Shown here: in pieces, positions 1-14,007 of the stretch | Layout: the number at the start of each line of letters is the position of its first letter | Numbering within the stretch: position 1 is the first letter of the stretch | Assembly (NCBI GenBank): GCA_029931535.1 | Contig: JAQPZY010001659.1 | Span: 7,169,001 to 7,233,000, forward strand | Reading direction: 5' to 3' | DNA: 64,000 nt | Origin: Margaritifera margaritifera | Taxonomy: Eukaryota > Mollusca > Bivalvia > Unionida > Margaritiferidae | Translations under genes and position numbers: made by a program | Notes under the pieces: model-generated | Seen by the model: the letters and a program-made list of their open reading frames with translations, nothing else | What the model was told of the DNA's origin: nothing | The model's database searches: none

Positions 1-330
1 ACCATGGAGATTACCGCCAACCAAACCCGTCTTTTTGCCACCGAGGAAGACGTAAGAGGGGCAGCAGCATCCCTTGTAAGGTTGTGGCATACATACAAAC
101 TTGACATTGACAATCTAATAAGGGGCCAGATCCTTGACGCCCAGACAGACCCTTTGACGACATCTGATATTCTGCATATAGCTGAGGTGGTTGCTGCAAA
201 TGGTCAGACATATGATACGATTGTTTGGCTCCATGCCTTGTTGAAAGCTCGTGATGCGGGACATATAGAGTCAACGGAAGACGTCAAAGAAGTCCTTATT
301 GTGGACCGTTTGGCTGCAGTGTATTACTCA
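1..330 (+). CDS. P4HA: P4HA exon A: end of N-terminal domain
   Basis: It encodes 110 residues. The segment GAAASLVRLWHTYKLDID matches the conserved GAA..LLRLQDTYNLD part of the P4HA N-terminal domain, and WLHALLKARD matches the next helix. The frame is open to base 1, so the Met at base 4 is internal, not the start. The exon ends in phase 0 at YYS before the donor GTGAGT at 331. Reading through the donor would hit a stop 11 bases later. Confidence 0.9.
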
Positions 331-3300
331 GTGAGTGGATAACATACGTATTAAAATTTGGTTGAATTTATTGCACTGTTACCATGCTGCCATTATGACG
401 GTAATAAGAATAAAATCTAAAATTACTGCAATACTTGATGTATCTATTTTACGGCAAAAAGAATGGACCTTTCAACTCCACTTATGGACAAAATTATCTC
501 TTGAAATTACAAACGTATGAACTGTCTGTCTGTCCATCTGTCTGTGTTTTTCAATAGTAAATATCCTTTAAGTAAATCGTTTGATATCAGATGTGCATAG
601 TAGCCATAGTCACATGTTGACATCCAGTGTCAACGATCATGTTGGAATCATTGACTAAAAATATCTGACTTGCATCTTTACATTAACTATGCTCGGTACA
701 TTGTTGCATTAATAGAGTAGTAATGGGATGTGTTAGCAGTGTGCCATATAATGAAATATTATTAATATGCATACATACATTCGAACACATTTCCTTTTTC
801 TTCATGATTTTAGTACGGGATGCTGTGGGAATCCATTAAGCTTTTGGAAGAATACCAAAGAAAGGGTAGGTAGAACACGATTGATCTCCTATTAAGCTAG
901 AATTTATATAACGTTCATTTATTATAAAGAACTTCCTTTAAACCTAGTTACAATCGTAATGCCAGGACACTAGATTTTTTAATAATTATGAAGAATTATT
1001 GATACCCTAGTGTATTTGTGTATGATTATCAGAGGTCAACGGCCACGAAGATAAGGTATGTGACTATACAGGGATGTAGTTATATTTAAAAAGTCATATG
1101 ATTACTAGACGAAGTTAATTCGGCCCTATTTCTTGTAAAGTTTCAAACTGCAAAATATTTACAAAATTCGATGCAAATCATCAGGTAAAGCAGTAAAAAC
1201 GTTGTCAAGCCAAGTGAAAATCATAAATTTTGTTATGAAGAACCACAGTTTTAAGACAAAATAAAGGTTTTATGGATTTGTTTTATAAAATCAATCTGAA
1301 CAGGGTCTAATTATCAAAAGAAAATGTGTATCTCCAAGAGAACATTGCATGCAAGGAAATTTTCGGTAGTAGTGATAGCAACAAAGGAGATATATCTAAG
1401 TAGATCAACACAGAACTGGTTAAATAGAGTCTTGCTGAAGTATAATATGACACACAAGAAGAGCACTGATACTTTTGAAAAGTACCAAAGGGGAGGTAAA
1501 GTTTTAGGATGAAACTCTGAAAAGCAAGCGTGAATTTTGTCCTCAAAATAAGGAAATTAGTTCTAAAGAGAGTAATTTAAGGCTGCATTTGATCTGGAAA
1601 AAAAATCAAAAATTGAGATGCAATGATTTCCCGAAAATTATACAAGCCATTCTGGACGATCTCGTTGGATTTTGATCGAAAGATCATCCTTTCAGATTTT
1701 TAGGCTGTGCCAAGAACACGTTTTTAATATTAGCTAAATATCGGTTTTGGGAAGGCATGCAGCTTTAATCCTATTATAGCTTCCCTTTGCCTAGCCTAGT
1801 GTAGAATTCAGTCCTACTTATCGAAAATATGGTAAAGTACCTAAAGGAAACGAATGAAAACAAGAAATATCTTAAAGAGAAAGATTTGAGACGGAGTTAC
1901 AATTGCGTGGTATATAAAAAGTTTCGGAAGTAATCCTATGTTTGCTAATGTTAAAAATAGAATATAAAACGTTTAGATTATGTTATAATTTCAGTATGCA
2001 ATGGAAATCGTGTTTTCAGTCTGACGAGAAAATGCAATATAATTTGTGGTTAGGGAGACTAATACACCAGCAACATGCTTAGGCAAATTTAACCCTTTTC
2101 ATATCGGCAGCCCAGATTTTTCACTTCCTAAAGAAACTTACTATAAAGCATGGACAGCTTTACAAGTGATTCAGCTCCTTCTTACATATCATATTGACAC
2201 ACTATAAAGCATGGACAGTTTTACAAGTGATTCAGCTCCTTCTTACATATCCTATTGACACACTATAAAGCATGGACAGCTTTACAAGTGATTCAGCTCC
2301 TACTTACATATCCTATCGACACACTATAAAGCATGGACAGCTTTACAAGTGATTCAGCTCCTTCTTACATATCCTATTGACACACTATAGGGCAAATGAC
2401 CCACTTATACCTGAAACTGGTCAAAACTACTCTTAACTCATGTAAACTCTTAACCCATGTAACTGTGTAATCTTACAGTTCTGCCAGAACAGTTGCAATA
2501 ACATGAAGCCAGTCCATATTTCAACAAATGCCTGGAAGATCTCATTGTCCTTGCAAAGCACTGATGAAAAAAGTAAAGTTCTTCTTCTTCTTCTGCATCT
2601 TTTTCCATACTAAAATAATAACACGAGAACAGGGTCAGTGGCGGATAAAGAGGTGATTCCGGGATTTAATCAAACTCCCCTTCCAGTCAAAATAATACCC
2701 TTTTCACCGACATATAAATACTAATCTTAGAAAGATGGCTACTGCAAGCAATATGAAGCAACCCTTTTTCAAAATTGAACCCTCGTAAAATGTTTAAAAA
2801 AAATCCATTGAGCATATTGATCGTTGTAGACGCGCGGTTTGACATTACAATTATTTTAGCATCTCCTTTTGAATAATTGATAGGTTACTGTAGAGTATTT
2901 CGTTGTTTATAACCTGGCAAAGAAATGTTTCTCCTTTCGAAAATATTTTAAATTTCCTAATCGACCTGTCAGCCTTTATATTCTTACTTGAACTTCATGA
3001 CCGCTTTCTTTCAAAAAAGAAACTTGTTCTGCCCCTGAAATAGCAGTAGTCGTATAATCTTCACCGGAAGGCAAGTATCACGCTCCTAAACAGGTCTATT
3101 AGCTTTGAAGTCCGTCTACTTCAGGAAATAGACGGCGGATTATATCAATTAAAGCCACAAATACCTCCAGACAAGTTCAGTGTGTATAACAAAGTGACGA
3201 ATCAAATTTATATGGGCAGATTTATCCTCATTCTAGTAGGTAGTCCTTTCAATTCTCTACTACACTGCAAAGAACAAATACGAGAGTAAATTAACCAGGT

Positions 3301-6300
3301 TTATAGCATCCCTGTGGGTATTAAAGCCAGGTCTTGATGTTTCTCAGAAATGTAGTCAGCGCTGCAGTGTACTGACTTACCTCAGCATGTGGTCACATCA
3401 TGTCTATTAACAAGACAAGTTGCCAACGACTTCCACTGGTATATATTTGACAAGTTTTGACCTGGGCAAGACATAGAACTCAACCAAATAACGACGAGTC
3501 ACGGTTACTAAAGCTGTTAGGAACTGACCTAGAAACAAGACTGGATAAAACACAACTTCATCATTTTCAGTTCTGTTCGTTCCAGTTTCTCACCCTTGTA
3601 TCACGAGTGTATTTTTTAGACTAACGACTAAAAGTTTTGTCAAAAAGCAAAACTTCATTTTAAAAAAGCCTTCTTCATTAATGAGCCCGAATTGGTATGA
3701 TAAATTTCCTTGAGATTTATATACACCAATCATGAGCCACATTGTATGCTTGAATGTACTTTTTATTTGTTGATATCTCATTTGTTTCTTCTTCATCTGT
3801 ATCAGTTTATTAGGTATCATTGGCTTTCTGGAATATTTACCGTATTCATCAATGTAAATAAATAGATTTCTTTCTGTTCTGTTCATTTTACACTTGTAAA
3901 TTGAACTCTCCGTATAGAGGAAATAATGATTGATTGATTGTTTGGACTTTCATGTCAATTTTGATGAGCATATAATCTCGACGACTTTTGCTTCAATCTA
4001 AGCCGTCCAATCTACTAGTATTTAGCGCATAACTGCATGCCGATAAAATGGGGCAATACTCATGCTCAAAAAAGTTTAAAGGTTAAAACCAAATATTAAA
4101 CAGAGGACGTTTTCTAGCGCGTCATGTAATGAAGAAACAGAGAACATTGCACCGGGATCTTTTGGATATGAAGAAACGCACATGTAATAAATGTTTGTTT
4201 CATGACTACAAACTGATCAACTAATCCCTCAAATAAATATTTTACAGTGTAAGTTTAGAATTTGGTTTTTTCTTTGATTAAGTCCTAAAAATTATTTGAT
4301 TGTAACATTTAAAAATTTAAAGAAAGGATGAACGATAGGATATGAGTAAGCTGAATATTATGGTCCACATCAAAAAGGAATCCTGAATTCCGTATGAACA
4401 AGTTATATATGTATTGCAGATCCAGGAGACAAAGGAATTGCCAGAAATATCACTTATTACAAATCGAAGTTGAGCGCCAAACCAGAGGAACATCGGACAA
4501 AAAAGCTACAACCTCCTCCTTCCCTGTATGTCTGGGAAAGTAGATACGAAGCTCTCTGTAGAGGAGAGGGGAAAAGGGTACAGTACTATTATCAGTCAGA
4601 TGAAAATAGCTCTCTGTAGAGGAGAGGGGAAAAGGGTACAGTACTATTATCAGTCAAATGAAATACTGCCAGGGTACAGTACTATTATCAATCAGATGAA
4701 ATACTGCCAGGGTACAGTACTATTATCAGTCAAATGAAATACTGCCACACTAATAGACAACCCTATAGACATAGTGTTTTCTGTACACGTCCAGTGTACC
4801 AGGAGCGTGTAAGGATACATCTACATTTTCCTTTAGAAAGTGCACTGTAATTTATTGGTGAGAAATGCTGGTGCATTCCGTACATATGCATGCATCATTA
4901 AACAGCAGCGCACTACCTTGTGCAACGATGATCATCTCCTGGTACACTGAAAAGCGCTGTACAGTACAATACATTATGGAGTTGGTGATTAGAAGCGAAT
5001 GATGCGCTTCATTGTATTAGTTCAATAATCCACCCACCCACCCATACAACAAATTAGCATAGGCTTCATCCAAGACGAAAATGTATGATACAGAGGCTTT
5101 TATTAAAAATAATTGTTTATGCACATTTTGATAAGGATCTGGTAAATTTCAAACCGAAAAGTTTTTATGTGGCGTCCAGTGCCTACATACCAGAAAGATC
5201 TATTTTGTCTTTCGAAATGTATTGGTAAACACAATTTTGGTGTTTAGAATATCAGTCAAATCTTTTGAATTGATGGACCATCTAACACGTATCAAGCTCA
5301 GATCTTCTTAAAACGTCCATTCTATCATTTAATGTAGAAGTACATGAAATACATTTCTTGCAAATTTGCCCTTGGTTTTAGTCCAACAAAATAAGAAAAA
5401 AAAATGAACACAATTCCAACAGAGAATAGTAAGCCAGTGTGCCTTCATATTTTGGAAAACAATGTCCGTTTTTTATATACAAAATCCGTTGTTCCCGGGT
5501 GAGTTACTTATAGTCGAGGTTGACAGTATTAGATAACAGACATTAGGTACATGGTTTCTTTTCAAATATTCCATTCTAGGCATAATTATTGAATGAAATA
5601 TTAAATCTCTATGAAATAATTACAATACTTCCAACATATCATGTTCTTCTCCATCTAAGTTTATCTGTACAATTGAACACCAGATAGGATGGAGGTACAT
5701 ATGTGACAGAGGCATTCAAATACTTTTTGTTTCTTGCTGGCACTTATATGTAAGGTATTTGTTCTCACTTTTCTACAGCCCCAGCGGGTCTTATCGACTC
5801 TCAAATGTTTCTCAAGGGAGACAAATATTCCTATATATCGGGCCAAAGAGGAGGTCCTAAATTACGCTCCTAGACTGTCCTTGTTTCACGAAGTCATCTT
5901 TGATAGCGAAGCAAAGTACCTGAAGGAAGCGAGTATCGCATTGGTAAGAAGATTCCATGCGTGGTTGACATATGCCTTTTTCTATATTTTGAGTTAATAA
6001 CATGTGTTACATTGATTAAAGAGATATCAATATTGTTACTAATAACCTACGTATGCAAGGGCATTTACTCTCAAGCGTACAATATAAATTGTTTTTTGCA
6101 AAGTAGCAAATATAAAAAGTAACTATAGTTTGCAAAGAAGATCTGACGAGTAATAGAAAAAAATTCATGGAAAGTTTACAAATACCAACTATTTTTTTTA
6201 GTTCCTGATATATGTTATTCCAATTAAGTTTCTCTATAAAGTTTACAAATTACGATATAAGATAAAAAAAACGGAACTGCCTTTTATATCATGGGTTAGT

Positions 6301-7736
6301 GTCTAAAAAAAGTATTTATGACAGAACCTTACGACACAAAGACTTTAATGATTTCGAAAAGACCATATAACTAAAACATCTTAAAATGTTATCTCAAACT
6401 GTTTTCAAAAACCTAATAATTACAAGCGAATAACCAAATTTGTGCTAATACTTTCAATTCATCATGCAATGGAAAGCAAGCTGACCCATATGATTACGGA
6501 CACCTTTTATGATTACGGACACCTTTTATCAAGGGATTTTTTCCGACTCGAACAGACGACAGTTATTGTTAAAATGTTCTAAAAGCACAATATAGTTTAT
6601 GTGTGATTTAACTCATTAACATTGCTAATAAATGTAGTATTACAAGAAATAGGGCAAGCACCAAAGACGTACATTTTCGGATATCACCCATATCGAAATC
6701 ACATGTTCAGCTATGGTTTATTAACCGGTATATTGTTGTTTCATTTGACAAATTATCCACACTTTTTATTCCTAATTACCCATAATTGCACAGTTTTAGA
6801 TTGTTGATGAAAAGCACTGTATTTTTGATTGTTTCAATCGATTCTATGTATCTTTTTCCCACTGTGTGATTTATGTCTCCAATTCAGCACTTTTTTATTT
6901 AACATAAGGTAATTTTGGATGAAGTATTCAGCTGCGTTTGAAGTTGGGGATGGGTATGATATATGAGTCAGGTAAAATGGAGATCCAGTAAGCACAGATT
7001 TGTACGTTGTATGGACGAACTAATTCCTTCCCGGGTCCAAGTTTTTAGATTATGATATTGTCTTGTTTTCTTTTATAGGGGATTTTATCATCACACAATG
7101 CTTATCAATTTGTAAAAGGTGATAAATACGGTTACTACTGCATATAGGGTTGTTACATTATAATGTCATCATGTCTTTATGTAAAAGATATGTACAACTA
7201 TTTCAGCTCAGCAGATCGCAGGTTGTTGAAGGTGAAAATGCTCGTGCGTGGTCAGATTTTCGAATAAGTGAAACGTAAGCTATCTTAATGGTTTAGATTG
7301 GTAGGATGGATCCGTCTAAAACTTTATAGCTAAAATTTAAAACGTTTTAGATTTACAGATTTTTAGAATTTTGCTCAAAAATATAAACTTCAAAATGTTA
7401 TATTTTTAGATTTTTGGTCAGAATTCAACTTTTAGGTTTTTGTTCAAAAATCGAAATTTCCAAGTTTGAAACGTGTAGGTATTTGAACATATTTCTCAAA
7501 ATCTAAAATGTTTTAGATATTTGCAGCTTTGACTTTTTAGAACTGCCAAATATTAGATCTTTTTATAAAAAAATTCAAAAATTTAGAACGTCTCAAATAT
7601 ATTGTTTTGTTTTCATTTACACCGACGGGTGTGTCAATTAGATATATCCTCTCTTCAATTTTATATATCTCCAATTAATATTTAAGCATTATAAAATGCT
7701 TTAGTTTGGCCTTAGATATGATTAATGTGTTTGAAA

Positions 7737-7783
<47 letters not shown>

Positions 7784-8924
7784 ATAGAGATAAAATAAAC
7801 GTTAGAAAAAAAAGGTATTTTATATGACCGAATTAAATATGTCCTGGAGGAATATTACCCGACACTGTCTGCAAAACGGATTGAAATACAAGTAGCAAAG
7901 TTTGGAACTCTCATCTAAAGAAGATGGAAATCTATGAAGAGCTCTCGGCTATCTCAAAGTGTAAAACCTGTATCGTTTGCAAGGATAACAAACAATTGTC
8001 GATTAATAACAGGGACTTGGATGTGAACGGTGGCGGCAATATTTTATTTTTAAATCCACCAGGAGATGATCCAAGGGGTACCTCATACCTGTGGTCTTCA
8101 ACTTTAATAATATATGATTACAGTTAATCAAAAGTACAAATTTATTTCCATATAGCATCAATGTATGTGGATGGCCGACAAATAGCAAGTCTCAGAGTTT
8201 ACTAAAATCTTAAATATTATTATGTCAAATTTCACAGGACGGTATTCTGAAAGAATCTGTATGGGGAACGCCCTCCTCCATACACCTTGGATCTGCCCCA
8301 AATTGATAACAATTGAAGGTTAAACACACAAGCCTGAACCAGATTTACATTTACTGTAACTCTCTTAAATTTATCAAAACATTCTTAGGCATACAGCATA
8401 ACATGTTTCCACATAAATATCTAAATAATTAATTTAATAGGCAGGATCCCAATATCAGCTTAAATAATACTGGGAGTGATCACTTACTTTATTCTAGGAA
8501 AGACTTGTATGTCCTTTTACCTTAGCTTACCATAATCTTAAAATCAATAGCTCGAGTTTTTCGTACGTTATTCAAAGTACCCTTTCTTCACAGCAGTGCC
8601 TGATTAGTTTCATGTTCCTAAATCTAAATATCATTTTAAACAAATCACTGCAGATATCGTGAGAAAATAAGATTGGAAATTCTTTTAGAACGTGCGAAAA
8701 TTTGAGCAACGGATGTGACGCTAAGGAAATAGGACAAATAGAAACCCCTTGCAGCCCGTCAGTTGCAAAATATACAGAGAAGAAATTTAAAACTCTGATA
8801 TTTCAGTTCTCATTGTAATATGATTGTATGGGTCATTTGCGGAACATGTTTTATATTGTTAAATGTAAATGGATAACAAAGAACTATAGTGTCATCGTTC
8901 TGTGAGGGTATGGCGGGAAAAAGT

Positions 8925-8970
<46 letters not shown>

Positions 8971-11900
8971 TGTGGGATGTTTCGAGGTGATGGAGAGATG
9001 GTGGTGTGAAATAAATTTCTCTGAAATCATCCTAAAATATTGCCGCTACCCGGCTTGCATTCAAGTCCCTGCTACTAATCGACAATCGTTTGTTATGCTA
9101 GTGATGGATAAAGGTTTGCATGTTGATATAGCAGAGAGCTCTTTATTATCTTCCATATTCGTTAGATGGACGTTCCAAACATTGCTACTTGTAACTGCAT
9201 TCGATCTCTTTTTGTTGGTTTCAGCATATTTTATTGCCTTATTTTTAGCACATGGGATCGAGCTATAAGTTTATGCAACTTAGCTCTTCCCTAAATATAC
9301 ACGTAGGTACATAACAAGTGGCAAGGCGTAATAGTAGATGTATATACTTTGACGTGGATCAGAAACGTAGTGCATTAATACAGATGAATATTTAAGCATT
9401 CATTATACAAGTGTAGAGAAAGAACAAACTTAAAACAAAGAAAAGTTAATACAAAACAAGTGTAACACAACTGATATAAAGAAGATAAAGGGATGGGAGA
9501 ATAGGGGAAAAATAGACGAAAAAGGGATACCGTCGCAGGTGGTGGAGGGAGATCATGACAATAAGGTAGTTTGTCTTAGGCGATTATTGAAATCTTTTAG
9601 TGTAAGTCTGAAAATTTCAAAGACGCGAGTGTTTAGGTCATTTGATAGCTCAGACATTAGTACTAACAGGAATGAATAGCAAGTTTATGCAATGCATAGT
9701 CATCGTCTTGGTAGTGTACCTTTCTTACAACGGAAAATAGGATAAGCATCGTCCTCACTACATGTGCACAATGGGATATCAGTAAAATCTTTTAAAAATA
9801 AAGCACTGTTTAAATCACTGTAGTTGTTTCTTATCCTAGTACAAATAACCGATAATTTCCAGTTTCCGATTTAATAATAGAGCGGGATATAATTGGGCGT
9901 CAGTGAAATTTTACGTCCAATTGTTAAATAATCTGTTTCATGTGTTAATGGATCCTGCAGAATGTTCCAAACCTTTTAGTGTGATCGCTTTTTATGAATT
10001 TCTGAACATTTCTAGTCTAGCATGTGTTTGTTGAGAATTATTTCTATTTCGTAAATTATATCGTGTTGTGTGTCCACTCAACTAACGGAGGTACTAGCTT
10101 TTTGAGGTAAGAGAGAGATGGACAATTTTGTGAAAGGTACGCAGCTTAAGAAATTTTCTTCTTTCCGATAATAAATTGCTCTGCAGTAGATGTTAGGTGC
10201 TATTCATCAATGGCGTATTTTATTCTGTCATATTACTAAAGATATTAGCAGCATACTTTGGCACAACAATTTTAAACCGCTCATTCAGTCACTGATCAAA
10301 AGTTGTGAACTTCTAATGCCTAAAAAAGATAAAAGTTAACGTTTTAGACGAAAGAAGCGGATTACAATTCTTTTAGAAACCTTTTAGTAGTGGTAAGAGT
10401 ATTCGTTGGCTCCGCCGCGTTTTCCGAAGACTGAAATTCGCGCCCACGCAGTCAATGCTGCCGTTATCGTAACATGACTACACGTGCGGAATAAGCAATA
10501 TGTAGACCTGATAAATGCGCAATGTCTGAGAGATAAAATAGTGAAATGAGAACAGAGCAGAGAATAGGCAAAGTACAGAATATGGTTGAGTGATCAAATG
10601 AATCTGATATAGAAGATTGAAACCGAAGATAACAGTTAATTGATTATATGCTTCTCAATATCACCGGGAAGAATCAAAATGTTGAGGATAATCTCAAATT
10701 ACGCGCAGAAGGCTCCAAGCAAGTAGCTCAATCCTCATGAAAGAGAAGCTTTGTACATTATCTCCTCTTAGTTTTATACTTTCCCGAAAGGTTATAACCC
10801 ACAGAACAATACAGACAATTGTGTCTCCAAAAAGTCCATTGCTTGTGATATATACGTTCTGGCTTTTGCAATGAACCCTACACTTTGTGCCTGGGGTATG
10901 CAAGAATTCAACTAGAGTTCCTTATTTCGTTTAATTTCGTCCATCATATACACAAATAACTAACTTGAGTGTGGTGGAGTGGTTTGGGGTGAATATTCTA
11001 AAAGAATGGCATAATTAAGTAAAAACGTTTGATCTTACTCAAGCACATTTTCTGATTACAAGAGAACTGGAAGTGGAATGGACAAATAACAACCCATACT
11101 CTTCTAGAGTATCAGTATAGAAATGTGTCATATACCATTTAATTTCTCATAATACGATATTCCTGTAGAATAAAGTGCCGCCTAGAATTCAGTTAATGTA
11201 ATTTATAATGAAGACCAATCAAACGCATGCTTGGTTTTTATTGGTCCGTATCAAACTGTTTGGGGAGGTGATTATATTTGGCTTATAAATGCTGTAAATG
11301 TAATAGAACTTTCTTGAGTCTATAGATTATATCAAATAAAGTATATTTGTTGGAGGTTATTCAGGATTTTTGACAAATTAGGAAGAGTCTAAAAATACAA
11401 TAAAACCAAGAACTTATTATCTGACCGTGTTCGCAGCGTAACCAATGAAATTCGTTACACATAAATTATTCAAAAATTAAATGATGTCCTTAGTAAACGT
11501 CAAAAAACTTTTTAACAAAATTGAAAATGCTCTTCGCAGGTTGATATACCTCCGAAAAGTTATGACAGTTAGACATATGTGTATTTTCTAATAAAAAGTT
11601 GTTGAAATATGGAATTTAACTTGAATTCTTGCATAACCCCAACCACAGAGTTGTGTAGTAATTTTGAAAACCACAACGTAAGGGTCATATCAGAGACCAC
11701 GGTGACTGTAATGTTTGCTGGGCTACAACTTTTTTAGTGAAATTATCGAACACCAGGATGTCTGTAATGTTCCGTGGGCTACAACATTGCTAGTGGACTT
11801 ATCGGACACCAGGATGTCTGTAATGTTCCGTGGACTACAGCTTTTACAGATAGTACAAAACCAAAAGAGGAAAATGGCAACGGCTACTTCCGATGAGAAT

Positions 11901-13910
11901 TAATCATTTGCTCAAAGCGTATTCCGTGCGGAAATCCAACTTATTCCGCGCGTAGCCGATTGTAATCTTAGAGTTAAGGTTATACCCGGTCATTGGAATA
12001 GTTATTAGGGCTTGGTCCACCCGATAAATAGATATGGAGGTGTGCATGTGCTGCGCCTGGTATACGTGAGCGAGATAATTCTGCCATACTATACATTTTT
12101 GATGCATGCACTGCGATAGCTTTGCACTGACAGACCAAACCAACAGGTCCTTCTGGTCAACCTCTAACTTCGTGTTGCTGTTTGCATATAATTAAGGGGA
12201 GAATGTCTAAAAAATGTAACATAATAAGGAAATGATTTTTAGCATCACTTGGGTAAAACTTAAAAATGCAGCTAATGTCTCTTAAAAGATTTGTTCAGCT
12301 TTTTATTTATCTCTAGTTATTTATTTATCATTTTATTCATTCATTTTAAAAACCATAATCGGAGATAAGACCAATTACAGCATTATAAAACTCTTAAAAA
12401 TTAACCAGGAGATATAAAATCAGAGAGGAAATATTCAATTGACACATTCGATCTAAACGAAAATAAGACAATATACTGACATAAAAAAATTACAAAGATT
12501 TAAAGCGTTTGAAATTTTGAGTTATTAAGTGTTGCACAGATACGGGGTAAACGGATTTGTAGCTATAAGACTGCAACATAGCATCAATAGTTTCCAATGC
12601 ACGACATCAATTTTCAGGTACGCGTCCAATATACACTAACATAGCTATGTGGATTTGCTGGGGAAAGATATTAAGGGTGCTGTATTAGTCATTAGTGATC
12701 TTTGTACATATGACCATTAGACTGTATGTTGTATTAGTTTCAAGCGCATGACATTATACGTCAACACAGGTAAAATGATGTCAATAAACACACGAGATGG
12801 GTTGCGTTAAAGCTAGCGTTAGGTGGCGTTAGGCTAGCCCTAGGTTAATAATCCTACAGTACACACTGCCAGCGAATGGCGCTAGTTGGTAAAAGCTAAC
12901 GATTTAAATATATAAGTCGCCGCGAGCAAAATTTCTGAAGATATATTTTTTGTAATGTTTGCCATTTCTTAGATATATACTGAAATTGAAAAATTCTGAG
13001 CAAATAATTTTCTTATTACTTTTTGTGACTGAAGAAGCATAAAAGCGAAACTAGTGGCACACATGTATCGGTATTTGTATTCTGTCTTAAATTCCTTTTT
13101 TAAGATGTGGAAATGTGTTTGGTTAAACAATGAAAATAAGATAACGTAGAGAATAACAGAAAAAAATGTGTTGACGTTTACACCCAAAAGTGAGCAAGAA
13201 CAAATATTGTCCCCAGTTGTCATAAACATTCAAGTTTCATTGGATGACTATTTCTCCGAGAGTTGATTCAATGTCTCATCAAAGTCATTGATGTATGGTA
13301 TTTGTCACTATCTTAAGTAGGCAATACTAGCCTTTCTTTTCGCATGCTTCCATTTTATACAGTTCTTTTAAATATGCTGCGATCTTTACCTATCGCAATA
13401 TTTGTTGAAAGCTTCTGGATGTGGTTTTAATATTATTTCGCTTTTTGTGTCATTTATTGTGTATTTTGTTTACAAAACATTGTTTGACAATACTGACATG
13501 AATGCGTTAATAACTAATTAAATGATACTTACCTTCATACATGGTCAATTACAAAGAAATGTTTTGTTTCTACTACATGATCAAACGTACAAAGATTTCA
13601 CCGTTATATAACCAGTGATATTGTGTGTGTGTGTGTGTGTAGGGGGGGGGCTTCGTTTCTATAGATGAATACCGTTTCTTGAATAATGCTTCACAATTTA
13701 ATGTATGAATTGAGACTATGATTTAAATTTCAGCCTCTTGATGAGAGATTAGAGTATTCAACATATAACTAGCCGATAGAAATAGAAAACATTTTTCTGA
13801 ATCAATGAAGAACCCATCCGATCAATGACAGTTCCAGAAAATTGGACCATGTCGAACATTAATTCATTCTCTTTCATGTTTTCAACCTAATCGTTTTTAA
13901 TACTATTATG

Positions 13911-14007
<97 letters not shown>

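Noticed and set aside
4..342. Met at base 4 as a translation start for a 112-residue protein
   Set aside because: Homology to the P4HA N-terminal domain and the frame being open to base 1 show that it is internal. The stop at 340-342 lies past a consensus donor.
2141..2384. CRISPR-like spacing in the 61-bp array
   Set aside because: The whole unit repeats, including the would-be spacers, and the DNA is eukaryotic.
7924..8127. Short plus-strand frame in P4HA intron 5 with two Cys-x-x-Cys pairs (CKTCIVC)
   Set aside because: The pairs are suggestive of zinc binding, but the frame is short, unsupported by splice phase, and has no recognised family.
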